From the NCBI GenBank assembly GCA_963818925.1, contig CAWFTN010000001.1:3038001-3102000 (forward strand): a DNA stretch of 64,000 bases. Direction: 5' to 3'. Position 1 is the first letter of the stretch. Every line of letters starts with the position of its first letter. Below are positions 51,308 to 59,330 of the stretch, piece after piece. Under the pieces are notes generated by a model. That model saw only the letters and a list, made by a program, of their open reading frames with translations, did no database searches and was not told where the DNA came from. Both the position numbers and the translations under genes were made by a program. Source of the DNA: JAMXLG01 sp963818925 (GTDB lineage: Bacteria > Vulcanimicrobiota > Vulcanimicrobiia > Vulcanimicrobiales > Vulcanimicrobiaceae).

Positions 51308-52899
51308 GCGTTCCACGTGTCGACCAAAAATGCGGCCGGTTTGAATCCTTTGATGTCGCTGTTCATGCCGTAATACGACTGTTCCCAATAGAAGAAAACC
51401 GCCGGGACGACCTGCCGCATCCGTTCTTCTTCCCGCTGATAGAGCCGTTTGCGCTCGACCTGATCGTACGTGGCTGCTGCGGCCGCGCTTGTCTGGTCTA
51501 CAATGGGATCGCGCAGCCACGACGTGTTCGCGCCGTGCGGCGGAATGAACTTCGAATTCCAGATTCCCGCATTGTCGGGATCGGGGCCATTGGTGTCGAT
51601 CGACCACTCCAGGTCGTATTTACCGGTATAGAGCGGACCGTTCTCTGCGAACATCAGGCTCGAGGGATAGTTGCGGATCGCGACGTCGATGCCGAGCGCG
51701 CGCAGCATCGACTGCATCACGACTTCGGATTGTTCGTTGCTCTTCGCGCTAGTGCTCGCGGAAACGGTGAGATGCAGCGGCACGCCGTCGCGGCGCAGGA
51801 TTCCGTCGGGCCCGGGCTTCCACCCGGCTTCCGCCAGCAACGCGCGCGCATGTTGTGGATTGTAACGGTACGCCGGCAACGTCGGGCCGGCCCACGATTC
51901 TGGAAAGATATCGGAAACGGCAAGCTGATTGATGCCGTGGTAGACGGTCTCATTGATCTGCTTCCAGTTCACGCCTTGCGCGATCGCTTGGCGCACGCGC
52001 ACGTCGGAAAGCAACGGGCGGCTCATATTGATGCCGAGATGCCTCCAGTTTGCAATCAGGCGATGTTCGACGACGACGCCTTCGATCGACGAGAGCCTCG
52101 GCACCGAATTGGAATCGACGTCGCGATACAGATCGATTTCGTGTGTCTGCAATTGGCTAAACAGGGTGTTGGTGTCGGGGACGACTTTCCACACGAGTTG
52201 TTTCAACGGCGGCGTGCCGCGCCAGTAATGGGGATTCGGAACGAAAACGAGCGACGAGCCGTGATTCCACTGCTTGAGCACGTAGGGCCCACTGGATACC
52301 GGCATGCTGTTGATCGGCGCGCGATTGATGTCCGGAAGGTTCGCGAGCAGATGCGATGGCAGCGGCGGATACGCCGTCCCGCCCATCGTCAAAATGTCGA
52401 ACGTCGCGACGCTCGGATGTTTCAAGCGAATGACGATCGTGTAGTCATCCGGCGCCCCGGCGCTCGCGATGTCCTCCCACCCATAGCGCGATTTAATGTT
52501 GTTTCGCGGATTGAGCACCGCGTGATAGGTAAAGAGCCAATCTTTTGCGGTGACGGGCGCACCGTCGGACCAGTGCGCGTTCCGGCGCAAATGAACCGTG
52601 ATCGTCTTTCCGTCCGCGCTGATGCCGCCGTTCTTTGTCGTCGGGATCGCGATCGCGAGATCCGGAATGAAATTACCGTTGGCATCGTAGCGGATCAAAA
52701 ACGAATAGAGTAACGAGCTGACTTCGTCGGTCGACTCGTTGTTGCCGAACATCAAGTTGAGCGAGTCCGGTTCTTGCTGCTCGCCCATGCGCAGCACGCC
52801 GGGAATCGTCCACGGATGCCGGCCCGCGCCGCCGCTCGTCGCCGTTTTCGTGCAGGCTGCGAGCGAGACGAGTGCGAGTAGCGCCGCTACGCGACGCAC
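51289..52899 (-). CDS. Peptide ABC transporter substrate-binding lipoprotein (family 5)
   Basis: 536 residues. I choose GTG 52899, which gives a clean lipoprotein signal (RRVAALLALVSLAAC-TKT); the frame extends far upstream but is out-of-frame shadow of the previous gene. SBP_bac_5 pattern: LNLMFGNNESTDEVSSLLYS, LRRNAHWSDGAPVTAKDWLFTYH, VSSGPYVLKQWNHGSSLVFVPNPHYW. Binds oligopeptides or similar outside the inner membrane. The permease and ATPase genes are not in this operon. Confidence 0.9.
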   Translation of the reverse strand: MRRVAALLALVSLAACTKTATSGGAGRHPWTIPGVLRMGEQQEPDSLNLMFGNNESTDEVSSLLYSFLIRYDANGNFIPDLAIAIPTTKNGGISADGKTITVHLRRNAHWSDGAPVTAKDWLFTYHAVLNPRNNIKSRYGWEDIASAGAPDDYTIVIRLKHPSVATFDILTMGGTAYPPLPSHLLANLPDINRAPINSMPVSSGPYVLKQWNHGSSLVFVPNPHYWRGTPPLKQLVWKVVPDTNTLFSQLQTHEIDLYRDVDSNSVPRLSSIEGVVVEHRLIANWRHLGINMSRPLLSDVRVRQAIAQGVNWKQINETVYHGINQLAVSDIFPESWAGPTLPAYRYNPQHARALLAEAGWKPGPDGILRRDGVPLHLTVSASTSAKSNEQSEVVMQSMLRALGIDVAIRNYPSSLMFAENGPLYTGKYDLEWSIDTNGPDPDNAGIWNSKFIPPHGANTSWLRDPIVDQTSAAAAATYDQVERKRLYQREEERMRQVVPAVFFYWEQSYYGMNSDIKGFKPAAFLVDTWNAWEWQI

Positions 52900-53945
52900 G
52901 GACGTTCTTTGTGCAGCGATGGCGCGATTGCCGCGTAGAGCGCGTCCGGGCCGTATCGAACGACGTCGTCGGCCGGCAGCATGGTTTCCGCCTTCGCGCG
53001 TTCGATTTCGGCGCGCGCGGCTGCGTCGTCGAGTTTGCGTGTATTCAACGCGATTCCGACGATGCGCGCAGGTTTCACCGTCGCGAGCAGCGCTTCGTGA
53101 ATACGAATCAGTTCGCGATAGCCGAGCGTCGGCGTCGCATAGCCCTCGACACTCTTTCGCACGGGATCGCACACGAGGACGAGCGCATCGGGAGTTGCGC
53201 CGTACATCAGCGCAAGGGTAACCGGCGCGTATGCGGGATGATTGATCGACCCTTGCCCTTCGACGATGATCACGTCCGGATTGCGCGACGCAGCTTCCAA
53301 AACGAGTTGTTCGGTCGCACCCGGCGCGAAATCGGCGATCACGCGATCGATCGAAACGCCCCAGCCGGCGATCATGATACCGGTTTGTCCCGTCGGAACG
53401 AAGACGGCTTTTTTGCCGGCGTCGCGCGCGGCCCGCGCGAGTTCCAGTGCAACCGTCATTTTACCGACGGCACAATCATTGCCGACCATCAGCATGATCG
53501 GTGCCTTCACATCGTAGCCGGCGCCGGAAAAGATCGGCGTCGCCGGCGGCTTGCGAACGTCCCATATTTGCGTGCCGTTTACGCGTGCCGCTTGCACGAA
53601 TTCGTCGTCGTCGCCGAGCATGTCGTGCAGACCGCTAACGATCTCGAGTTTCGCGCGAATTGCGCGGAGGACTTCGTTGCGCCACGCGTTCGGTAAGGCA
53701 CCGCCGATCGGCGCAGTTCCGATCAAGAGCGCGCTGGGATGATACGCAAGCGCCTCTTCCACCGTGCCGACGATCGGCGCGTCGTTGCGCAAATGCGGCA
53801 GCACGTCGTTGACGCGCTTGCCCGCGAAGTCGTGATCGATGACTGCGACGACTTCGTCTTCGCCGTACGCGATGACACCGTGCGCGGTCTTCGCGTCTTC
53901 AGCGAATTTGCCGGGCGCAAGAATAGCATAGCGGCGATGCTTCAT
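52887..53945 (-). CDS. DgcN-like DUF1611 protein (D-glutamate N-acetyltransferase family)
   Basis: 352 residues. An N-terminal Rossmann-like domain is followed by a P-loop domain with G155-NDCAVGKMT-164, FVPTGQTGIMIAGWGVSIDRVIADF and VEGQGSINHPAYAPVTLALM, the DUF1611 pattern. One member, DgcN, acetylates D-glutamate as the first step of a D-glutamate catabolic route with DgcA. The overlap by 4 bases with a DgcA-like gene supports the same role here; this is inference from family and pairing. Confidence 0.8.
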   Translation of the reverse strand: MKHRRYAILAPGKFAEDAKTAHGVIAYGEDEVVAVIDHDFAGKRVNDVLPHLRNDAPIVGTVEEALAYHPSALLIGTAPIGGALPNAWRNEVLRAIRAKLEIVSGLHDMLGDDDEFVQAARVNGTQIWDVRKPPATPIFSGAGYDVKAPIMLMVGNDCAVGKMTVALELARAARDAGKKAVFVPTGQTGIMIAGWGVSIDRVIADFAPGATEQLVLEAASRNPDVIIVEGQGSINHPAYAPVTLALMYGATPDALVLVCDPVRKSVEGYATPTLGYRELIRIHEALLATVKPARIVGIALNTRKLDDAAARAEIERAKAETMLPADDVVRYGPDALYAAIAPSLHKERPCVA

Positions 53946-54958
53946 ACAGCGACACGTTCCTTCACGCCGAGTCCCGGCTCATTCGGTAAGATCAATTTCC
54001 CGTTCTTATAGGTAACGCCGCTGAACGGGTCATCTTTGGTCAAAAACGGGCCGTCGATATCGGCCCAATCAACGAGCGGCGAAAGATGCGCGGCAGCGGT
54101 TGCAGCAATGGCGCTCTCGACCATGCATCCGAGCATGATCTTCATGCCGAGCGCGCGTGCAGTGTGAATCATGGCGATTGCGCCGCGGATACCACCGGTC
54201 TTGGCAAGCTTGACGTTAATGCCGTCGACGCAGCCGATCAAATGCACCAAGTCATTTGCCGTCAGAGAGTCTTCGTCGGTCACAATCGGTATTTCGGATC
54301 GTTCGCGAATCGCGCGCAGCCCTTTGGGCGAACCGGCTGGAATCGGCTGCTCGCAAAACTCGATTTCGTATTTCGCGAGCTCGCCCAAAATCTCGATCGC
54401 GCTCTCGACGGTCCAGCCTTCGTTGGCATCGATGCGGATCGTGCCGGTGTAGCGGTCGCGAATCGCTGCAATCGTTTCAACTTGCTCGCGTGTTGTTCCG
54501 AGGCCGAGCTTCACTTTGAGAACGGGATGGCTGCCCACTTCATCAAGCTTGCGCAACGTCGTTTCTGGGTCGCTGATGCCTATTGTAAACGAGGTGACGG
54601 GCGTTCGCGCCGGATCGAGCCCCAGCAACGCGTAGAGCGGCTGACCGAGACGTTTGCCGATGAGGTCGTGCAGAGCGAGATCGAGTCCCTCGCGCGCCGC
54701 CGGCGGAATGTCGTCATGCAGCAAATATTCCAGGCGGAACGGGTCGTCGACCGTCAGATGCTTTTCTTGAAAATAGCGTTCGACCGAATCGACTGATTCG
54801 CCGTATCGCGCGATCGGCGTCGATTCGCCGATGCCTTCCGTCGTGCCGTCGCTGACGCGAAAGAGTGCGGTGCGTGCAACGGTTTCTTCGCTGCGCGCGA
54901 TTTTGAACGGATGTTTAAGGGGAAGCGCGAGCGGTGTAATTGAGAGCGAGAGACCCAT
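53942..54958 (-). CDS. DgcA-like/dipeptide epimerase of the enolase superfamily
   Basis: 338 residues from ATG 54958. Muconate-lactonising-type enolase fold with KxK base (Lys148, Lys150), metal ligands Asp177 (RIDANEGW), Glu203 (FCEQPIP) and Asp228 (VTDEDS), and the opposite-face Lys250 (NVKLAKTGG). Matches L-Ala-D/L-Glu epimerases, a group that includes DgcA, which racemises N-acetyl-glutamate. The pairing with a DUF1611 gene favours the DgcA role; a murein-dipeptide epimerase remains possible. First gene of the operon, divergent from the photolyase. Confidence 0.87.
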   Translation of the reverse strand: MGLSLSITPLALPLKHPFKIARSEETVARTALFRVSDGTTEGIGESTPIARYGESVDSVERYFQEKHLTVDDPFRLEYLLHDDIPPAAREGLDLALHDLIGKRLGQPLYALLGLDPARTPVTSFTIGISDPETTLRKLDEVGSHPVLKVKLGLGTTREQVETIAAIRDRYTGTIRIDANEGWTVESAIEILGELAKYEIEFCEQPIPAGSPKGLRAIRERSEIPIVTDEDSLTANDLVHLIGCVDGINVKLAKTGGIRGAIAMIHTARALGMKIMLGCMVESAIAATAAAHLSPLVDWADIDGPFLTKDDPFSGVTYKNGKLILPNEPGLGVKERVAV

Positions 54959-55007
54959 AGCGTGCGCTTTCTGCCCGTTCGACCGCTCTCCTCGGAGGAC
55001 GAAACTG

Positions 55008-56450
55008 ATGACTGATGCCCGGTACGCGCGCGCGATCGTGTGGCTTCGCCGAGACCTTCGCATCGACGACAACGTTGCGCTCGCCACCGCGGCCGAAATG
55101 AGCCGGGAAATCGCCGTCGCGTTCGTTGTCGATCCGGAACTCCTCGCGTCGCGACGTATCGGCGCGCCGATCGTGCAAGTGTTCTTCGAAGCACTCTCCG
55201 GCCTTCGCAAGCGCTTGCGCGAACGCGGGTCGGATCTCGTGCTTTTGCAGGGAGATCCCGCTCGGGAATTGCCGTCGCTCGCTCTCGGCATCGGTGCGGG
55301 CGCCGTTTTCTATAATGAAGACTACGATCCAAGCGCGATCGCGCGCGACACGCGCGTCGAACGCGCGCTGCGCGACGCCGGCATCGACGCGCGCGCGCAT
55401 CTCGATCACGTCTGCCTTTCCACGCACGACGTACGCTCGGAGGCCGGCGGCCCGTACCGGGTGTTCACATCGTACGAGCGGCGTTGGCGCGAGCGGTATG
55501 CCACCGCGCCCATACGGCCGGTCGATTCGCGTGGCGCAATGAAACGTTTGGTGTCACACGAATTTCTCGGTACGTCGCGCGCCGTACCGAAGCCCGAAGA
55601 CTTTAGTTTTCGTTCTTCCGAGAAGTATCCGCGCTGCAGCGAAGCGCTCGCGCAGGACATGCTGGACGCGTTTCTCGAGTCCGACGTCGACCGGTACGCG
55701 CAGCTCCGCGACAGGCCTGCGCACGATGCCACGTCGCACCTCTCCGTGCACTTGCGCGCCGGAACGCTCGGAATACGAACCTGTTTCGAGCGCGCCTTTC
55801 TTGCGGCATGCGATCCTTCGCGCCGTGACGGCGCCGAGAAGTGGATCTCAGAATTGATTTGGCGCGAGTTTTTCCAAATGATCCTGCGGTGCTTTCCGCA
55901 TGTCGCGACAAGTTCGTTCATCGAAAACGGTGACCGTCTGCCGTGGGAAAACGACGAGCGTGCATTTGAATCATGGCGCGAAGGCCGCACGGGCTATCCG
56001 ATCGTCGATGCGGGCATGCGACAACTCAATGAGACCGGCTGGATGCACAACCGTTTGCGCATGATCGTCGCATCGTTTCTTACCAAAGACCTGCTCGTAG
56101 ATTGGCGTTGGGGTGAGCGGTATTTTGAAACGCATCTCGCCGATGCGGACCTCGCGCAGAACAACGGCGGGTGGCAATGGGCAGCGTCGACGGGTGCGGA
56201 TGCAGCGCCGTACTTTCGCATCTTCAATCCGGTCCTGCAAAGTGAAAAGTTCGATCCTGACGGATCGTTTATCCGCGCGTTGATTCCGGAGTTATCGAAC
56301 GTTCCGGCGCCGGCGATTCATGCACCGTGGAAGTTTGGGGTCCGCTACTATACGCCGATCGTTAACCATCAAGAGGCGCGAAGGCGCGCGCTTGCCGCAT
56401 ATGCACCGGTATTTCGCGATCACCGCATGACCGGTGAACCGACACGGTAG
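55008..56450 (+). CDS. phrB: Deoxyribodipyrimidine photolyase
   Basis: 480 residues from ATG 55008 after GGAGGA. The N-terminal antenna-binding domain (RAIVWLRRDLRIDDNVAL) is followed by the FAD domain with the class I motifs: WISELIWREFFQMI, WREGRTGYPIVDAGMRQLNETGWMHNRLRMIVASFL (in pieces), and ADLAQNNGGWQWAASTGADAAPYFRIFNP. Repairs cyclobutane pyrimidine dimers with light. Its 3' end overlaps the convergent M91-like gene by 31 bases. Confidence 0.95.
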   Translation: MTDARYARAIVWLRRDLRIDDNVALATAAEMSREIAVAFVVDPELLASRRIGAPIVQVFFEALSGLRKRLRERGSDLVLLQGDPARELPSLALGIGAGAVFYNEDYDPSAIARDTRVERALRDAGIDARAHLDHVCLSTHDVRSEAGGPYRVFTSYERRWRERYATAPIRPVDSRGAMKRLVSHEFLGTSRAVPKPEDFSFRSSEKYPRCSEALAQDMLDAFLESDVDRYAQLRDRPAHDATSHLSVHLRAGTLGIRTCFERAFLAACDPSRRDGAEKWISELIWREFFQMILRCFPHVATSSFIENGDRLPWENDERAFESWREGRTGYPIVDAGMRQLNETGWMHNRLRMIVASFLTKDLLVDWRWGERYFETHLADADLAQNNGGWQWAASTGADAAPYFRIFNPVLQSEKFDPDGSFIRALIPELSNVPAPAIHAPWKFGVRYYTPIVNHQEARRRALAAYAPVFRDHRMTGEPTR

Positions 56451-56953
56451 ACGCTCCCGTTGTGATCGTGGCGAATCGCTTCGCCGAGCGTTCGCGCGGC
56501 ATGCGTTTCAGTTCCCAGAATGACCCGGCGCTCTTCCGCGGTATCGTAGCGTGGATCGAAGCGATTCATGAGCCGCTGCGCTTGTCGACGGTTTTCTACG
56601 GCGTGGTCCACTTCATGTCCGAGTCCGAGCGCCGGCGACTGGCGCCCTCCGTTCGTGGTGCGAAGCGCGCTGTAGGGATCCCATCCGATCGTATTGTTAC
56701 TCGGATCGAAGTAGTCTGCGTTGCGATGGTTGATCGACAAAACGTAGTGCCGGCCGTCCGCGGGATGTTCTAATTTTCGAAAAAGACGGCGCTCGAGCGG
56801 ATCGCGAGAGAGGTACGTTTTTGCCGCTTCGTACTGCTGTTGTGCGCTTTTTGGAACCTCAAGATGTCCGTGTGCAACGTAGCGCTCGCGCCCGATCGCG
56901 TGTGTTTGCATAGCGAGGCTCAATAACGCGGCACCGGTGGGTGCGCAAGCCAT
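56420..56953 (-). CDS. Stand-alone M91-like zinc metallopeptidase (toxin-domain type)
   Basis: 177 residues. N-terminal ~20 residues are hydrophobic with a Cys (MACAPTGAALLSLAMQTHA), a possible weak signal. The rest matches the metallopeptidase domain found at the C-termini of RHS/polymorphic toxins and some type III effectors: YFDPSNNTIGWDPYSAL, TTNGGRQSPALGLGHEVDHA with the HExxH motif at 113-117, EERRVILGTETHAARTLGEAIRHDHNGSVYRVGSPV. Here it stands alone with no delivery domain and no obvious immunity gene. Confidence 0.72.
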   Translation of the reverse strand: MACAPTGAALLSLAMQTHAIGRERYVAHGHLEVPKSAQQQYEAAKTYLSRDPLERRLFRKLEHPADGRHYVLSINHRNADYFDPSNNTIGWDPYSALRTTNGGRQSPALGLGHEVDHAVENRRQAQRLMNRFDPRYDTAEERRVILGTETHAARTLGEAIRHDHNGSVYRVGSPVMR

Positions 56954-57068
56954 CCAGGCGGCTAGTATTGCGATTTTTTAACTTGTCTTATTGGATGTTT
57001 TATCCGATTCGCCCGATGGTTCAAAGTGAGCCAACACACGGGTGTGGTCTGTGCATAAGGAGGGCTTT

Positions 57069-57803
57069 ATGCACGTAGCTATCGTTCAGCGAAAAACCGC
57101 CGATCGCCGTAAAGATCGACGGTTCCCTATGCATGGCGCGATCGAGATGCGCGCCGCGGGAATCGACATTCTCATTCAGGCAACGCTCGAAGATCTCTCG
57201 GTAACGGGATGCCGCGTTTCCAGCCGCGTGCCGCTGCGCTTGACGCATCCGGTGCGTCTCGAACTGCCGCGCGCCGGTCAAGCGCCGTTGCGCGTCACGG
57301 GCAACGTCGTTCGTGCCCGCGGTTCGGTCGCCGATCGCGTCTATCACTACGGCGTGCTGTTTCGTATTGACAGCGACGAGTTGCGCGCCGAGGTACGCAA
57401 TTACGTCTCGCTATACGGAAGCAAATTCGCTCGCATTCGTAACGGATCGCTCGATCGCCGTTCGCTGACAAGAGGCGTCGACGTCAAGTTGCACGTCGAT
57501 ATTTACGTTCCGGAGGTCGGGCGTTTCACCGCCGTCGCGCTCGCTTTGCGCTCGAAAGGTATGCGTATTGCCAGCGACCGCGTGTTGCGCCAAGAGTGGC
57601 CGATGAAGATCGACATACGATTGGCAGGCGCAAGTTGCGGCGCATCAGGCATTGCGACGGTTCGTGCCGCCGTGCTGCCCGGCGTGCGCCAGGCGCGCGG
57701 ACAGTACGTTCAGGACGTCGAGTTCTCGGACGTGCCGATGCGCGTGCAAAGTGATATCGATCATTTCATTCACGAGGCGGCACTCAACGCGGACGGACGC
57801 TGA
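57069..57803 (+). CDS. PilZ-domain protein
   Basis: 244 residues from ATG 57069, preceded by a strong AAGGAGGG. The N-terminal PilZ domain has the c-di-GMP motifs: R13-RKDRR-18 (RxxxR) and D42-LSVTG-47 (DxSxxG), followed by VTGNVVRARGS and YHYGVLF. The C-terminal ~120 residues may be a second, motif-free PilZ-like barrel. A c-di-GMP receptor; output unknown. Confidence 0.85.
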   Translation: MHVAIVQRKTADRRKDRRFPMHGAIEMRAAGIDILIQATLEDLSVTGCRVSSRVPLRLTHPVRLELPRAGQAPLRVTGNVVRARGSVADRVYHYGVLFRIDSDELRAEVRNYVSLYGSKFARIRNGSLDRRSLTRGVDVKLHVDIYVPEVGRFTAVALALRSKGMRIASDRVLRQEWPMKIDIRLAGASCGASGIATVRAAVLPGVRQARGQYVQDVEFSDVPMRVQSDIDHFIHEAALNADGR

Positions 57804-57830
57804 CGCATCAACCGTCCGGCTGTCCTTCTT
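57791..57830 (+). terminator. Weak terminator-like hairpin after the PilZ gene
   Basis: GGACGG (57791-57796) and CCGTCC (57812-57817) pair across the stop codon and are followed by a modest T-rich tract (TGTCCTTCTT). Confidence 0.35.
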
Positions 57831-57865
57831 CCACTAGGTCTTGACCGCGAGTGGTATTCTAACAA

Positions 57866-58035
57866 GGCTCGACTGCGCTTAGCGCGCACCACGCCATAGG
57901 TGCCGAACCGACTTGGATACCTAGGGAGCATCAGCTCCGGATACGACGGGATCGCTTGGGCCTCGTGCCTGCGATACCGGCGCCCGGGCCGCACCCACCT
58001 GCGAGACCGCAGGTTCAGTTGCCTCGCGTGGCAGA
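57866..58035 (+). ncRNA. ssrS: Probable 6S RNA
   Basis: A ~170-base gene-free stretch with nested pairing: closing stem 57889-57894/58026-58031 (CCACGC/GCGTGG), inner stem 57899-57903/57991-57995 (GGTGC/GCACC), apical stems 57925-57929/57934-57938 and 57954-57961/57982-57989, and an isolated hairpin in the 3' strand of the central bulge (57997-58014, ACCTGCG-AGAC-CGCAGGT). A long rod with a central bubble and a 3'-strand hairpin is the 6S RNA plan, which imitates open promoter DNA and binds RNA polymerase. A -10-like TATTCT (57855-57860) is correctly placed for a start near 57867. The identity as 6S is inferred from shape, length and resemblance to alphaproteobacterial examples, not from an alignment. 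Confidence 0.6.
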
Positions 58036-58037
58036 CG

Positions 58038-58745
58038 TTACTTGCGGTCGAGCACGAACTGTGCACGCGCGATACGCCACCGGCGGATCGCGTTCGTCAT
58101 TTCCGGCACCGCCGCATCGCCGGTGAGCACGGCAAAGCCGAGAAATGACGGCCACGCCGCGAGCAACGCCTCCGGCGCCGCGAGCGCATCCGACCACAGC
58201 ATCACGGTCCGCTCCGTCAGATCGGCCGCATTGCTCGCCGCGTCAAACGTCGCCGGTTCAATACCGTAGCGCAGCCACGCCGAATCGGTCTCTTTCGAAA
58301 CGCGTTTGCAGTCGGCAACGCTCGCTGCAAACGTGCCCGGCACATTGCGCAGGGCGAGCGTTACGTTTGCGTCCTTTGCCAGCCCGGCCGCCTCTGAGAG
58401 CTTCGCAAGCTGCGCGCTCCATGCGAGCGACGTTTCCGATCCCAGCGGAGTTGCGATTAGCGGACTGCCGAGGGCGGTTGCCATCGCAAGCACGCGTTGC
58501 ATCGTCACGATATCCGACGTCAACATATCGCGGCTTTCTAGCGCTGCAATCGTGAGGCCGAGGTCGGCGGCCATCTTCTTTACTTGGGCGAGGTAGTCGT
58601 CATCGGTCCGCGGAAAGTGGCGCACGTCCAAGACGATGCCGTCGATGCTCAGCTCTCGCGAAGCATGATCGAGAACCTCGAGTTGCGTCAGATCTCCGCG
58701 ATCCAGCGCACCCTCGAACGCGCTGCTCGTACAAGCTAGCTTCAT
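58038..58745 (-). CDS. Sugar phosphate isomerase/epimerase-like TIM barrel protein
   Basis: 235 residues from ATG 58745 (upstream frame is shadow). Starts MKLACTSSAF, then IDGIVLDVRHFPRTDDDY, GLTIAALESRDML, ANVTLALRNVP and WLRYGIEPATFDAASN, the strand pattern of the AP_endonuc_2/xylose-isomerase-like family. Short for the family (usually 250-290), and several metal-ligand positions are not obvious, so catalytic ability is uncertain. Its stop lies a few bases from the 3' end of the probable 6S RNA on the other strand. Confidence 0.65.
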   Translation of the reverse strand: MKLACTSSAFEGALDRGDLTQLEVLDHASRELSIDGIVLDVRHFPRTDDDYLAQVKKMAADLGLTIAALESRDMLTSDIVTMQRVLAMATALGSPLIATPLGSETSLAWSAQLAKLSEAAGLAKDANVTLALRNVPGTFAASVADCKRVSKETDSAWLRYGIEPATFDAASNAADLTERTVMLWSDALAAPEALLAAWPSFLGFAVLTGDAAVPEMTNAIRRWRIARAQFVLDRK

Positions 58746-58790
58746 GTCGGCGTCCGACCTTTGACCGATGAACGGGAGAGCCCTTCGCTC

Positions 58791-59318
58791 ATGAAGATTG
58801 CGCTCGGCGCTGACCACGCCGGCTATGACACGAAAAATCGTATCGCGCAGATGCTGCGCGCGAGTGGTCACGAGATCATTGATTTCGGCACCAATAACGA
58901 TACGCCGGTCGATTATCCGCAGTATGGATATGCGGTCGGCGAAGCGGTTGCGACGGGTCAAGCCGATCGCGGCATCGTCGTGTGCGGATCGAGCCTCGGG
59001 ATCTCGATCGCGGCGAACAAAGTTCCCGGTGTGCGATGTGCGCCCGTCTTCGAACCGCTCACGACGGAGCTCGCGCGCCGTCATAACGACGCAAATGTGT
59101 TGGCGCTTTCCGAACGGCTCAGCGGTTGGGAGATGACGGAGCGTCTCGTCGACATCTTCCTTCATACGCCGTTCGACGGCGACGCAGCCGACGGTCAGCG
59201 TCACCGGCATCGCGTGGAGCAACTCTTCGAGTTCACCGACTCGCAACGCCAACGTACGCTCAAAGATATCGAGACGGGCGCCGTTTCCGATGCCGGAACC
59301 CCCAAAGAATTACTTTAA
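58791..59318 (+). CDS. rpiB: Ribose-5-phosphate isomerase B
   Basis: 175 residues from ATG 58791. MKIALGADHAGYDTKNRI at the start, HEIIDFGTNNDTPVDYPQYG, and the catalytic-Cys segment IVVCGSSLGISIAANKVPGVRCA; also HNDANVLALSERL. Interconverts ribulose- and ribose-5-phosphate. The C-terminal ~30 residues exceed the usual 145-150. glyA follows 12 bases later. Confidence 0.94.
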   Translation: MKIALGADHAGYDTKNRIAQMLRASGHEIIDFGTNNDTPVDYPQYGYAVGEAVATGQADRGIVVCGSSLGISIAANKVPGVRCAPVFEPLTTELARRHNDANVLALSERLSGWEMTERLVDIFLHTPFDGDAADGQRHRHRVEQLFEFTDSQRQRTLKDIETGAVSDAGTPKELL

Positions 59319-59330
59319 GAAAGACAGCTC

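Noticed and set aside
56960..57068. c-di-GMP riboswitch before the PilZ gene
   Set aside because: No GEMM-type core was visible; only a short ACAC/GTGT hairpin and a strong Shine-Dalgarno.
57860..58040. tmRNA, RNase P RNA, SRP RNA or cobalamin riboswitch
   Set aside because: None of their conserved cores (tag-peptide coding region, GAGGAAAGTCCGGGC-like region, GGTCAGGTCC-like region, B12 box) is present.
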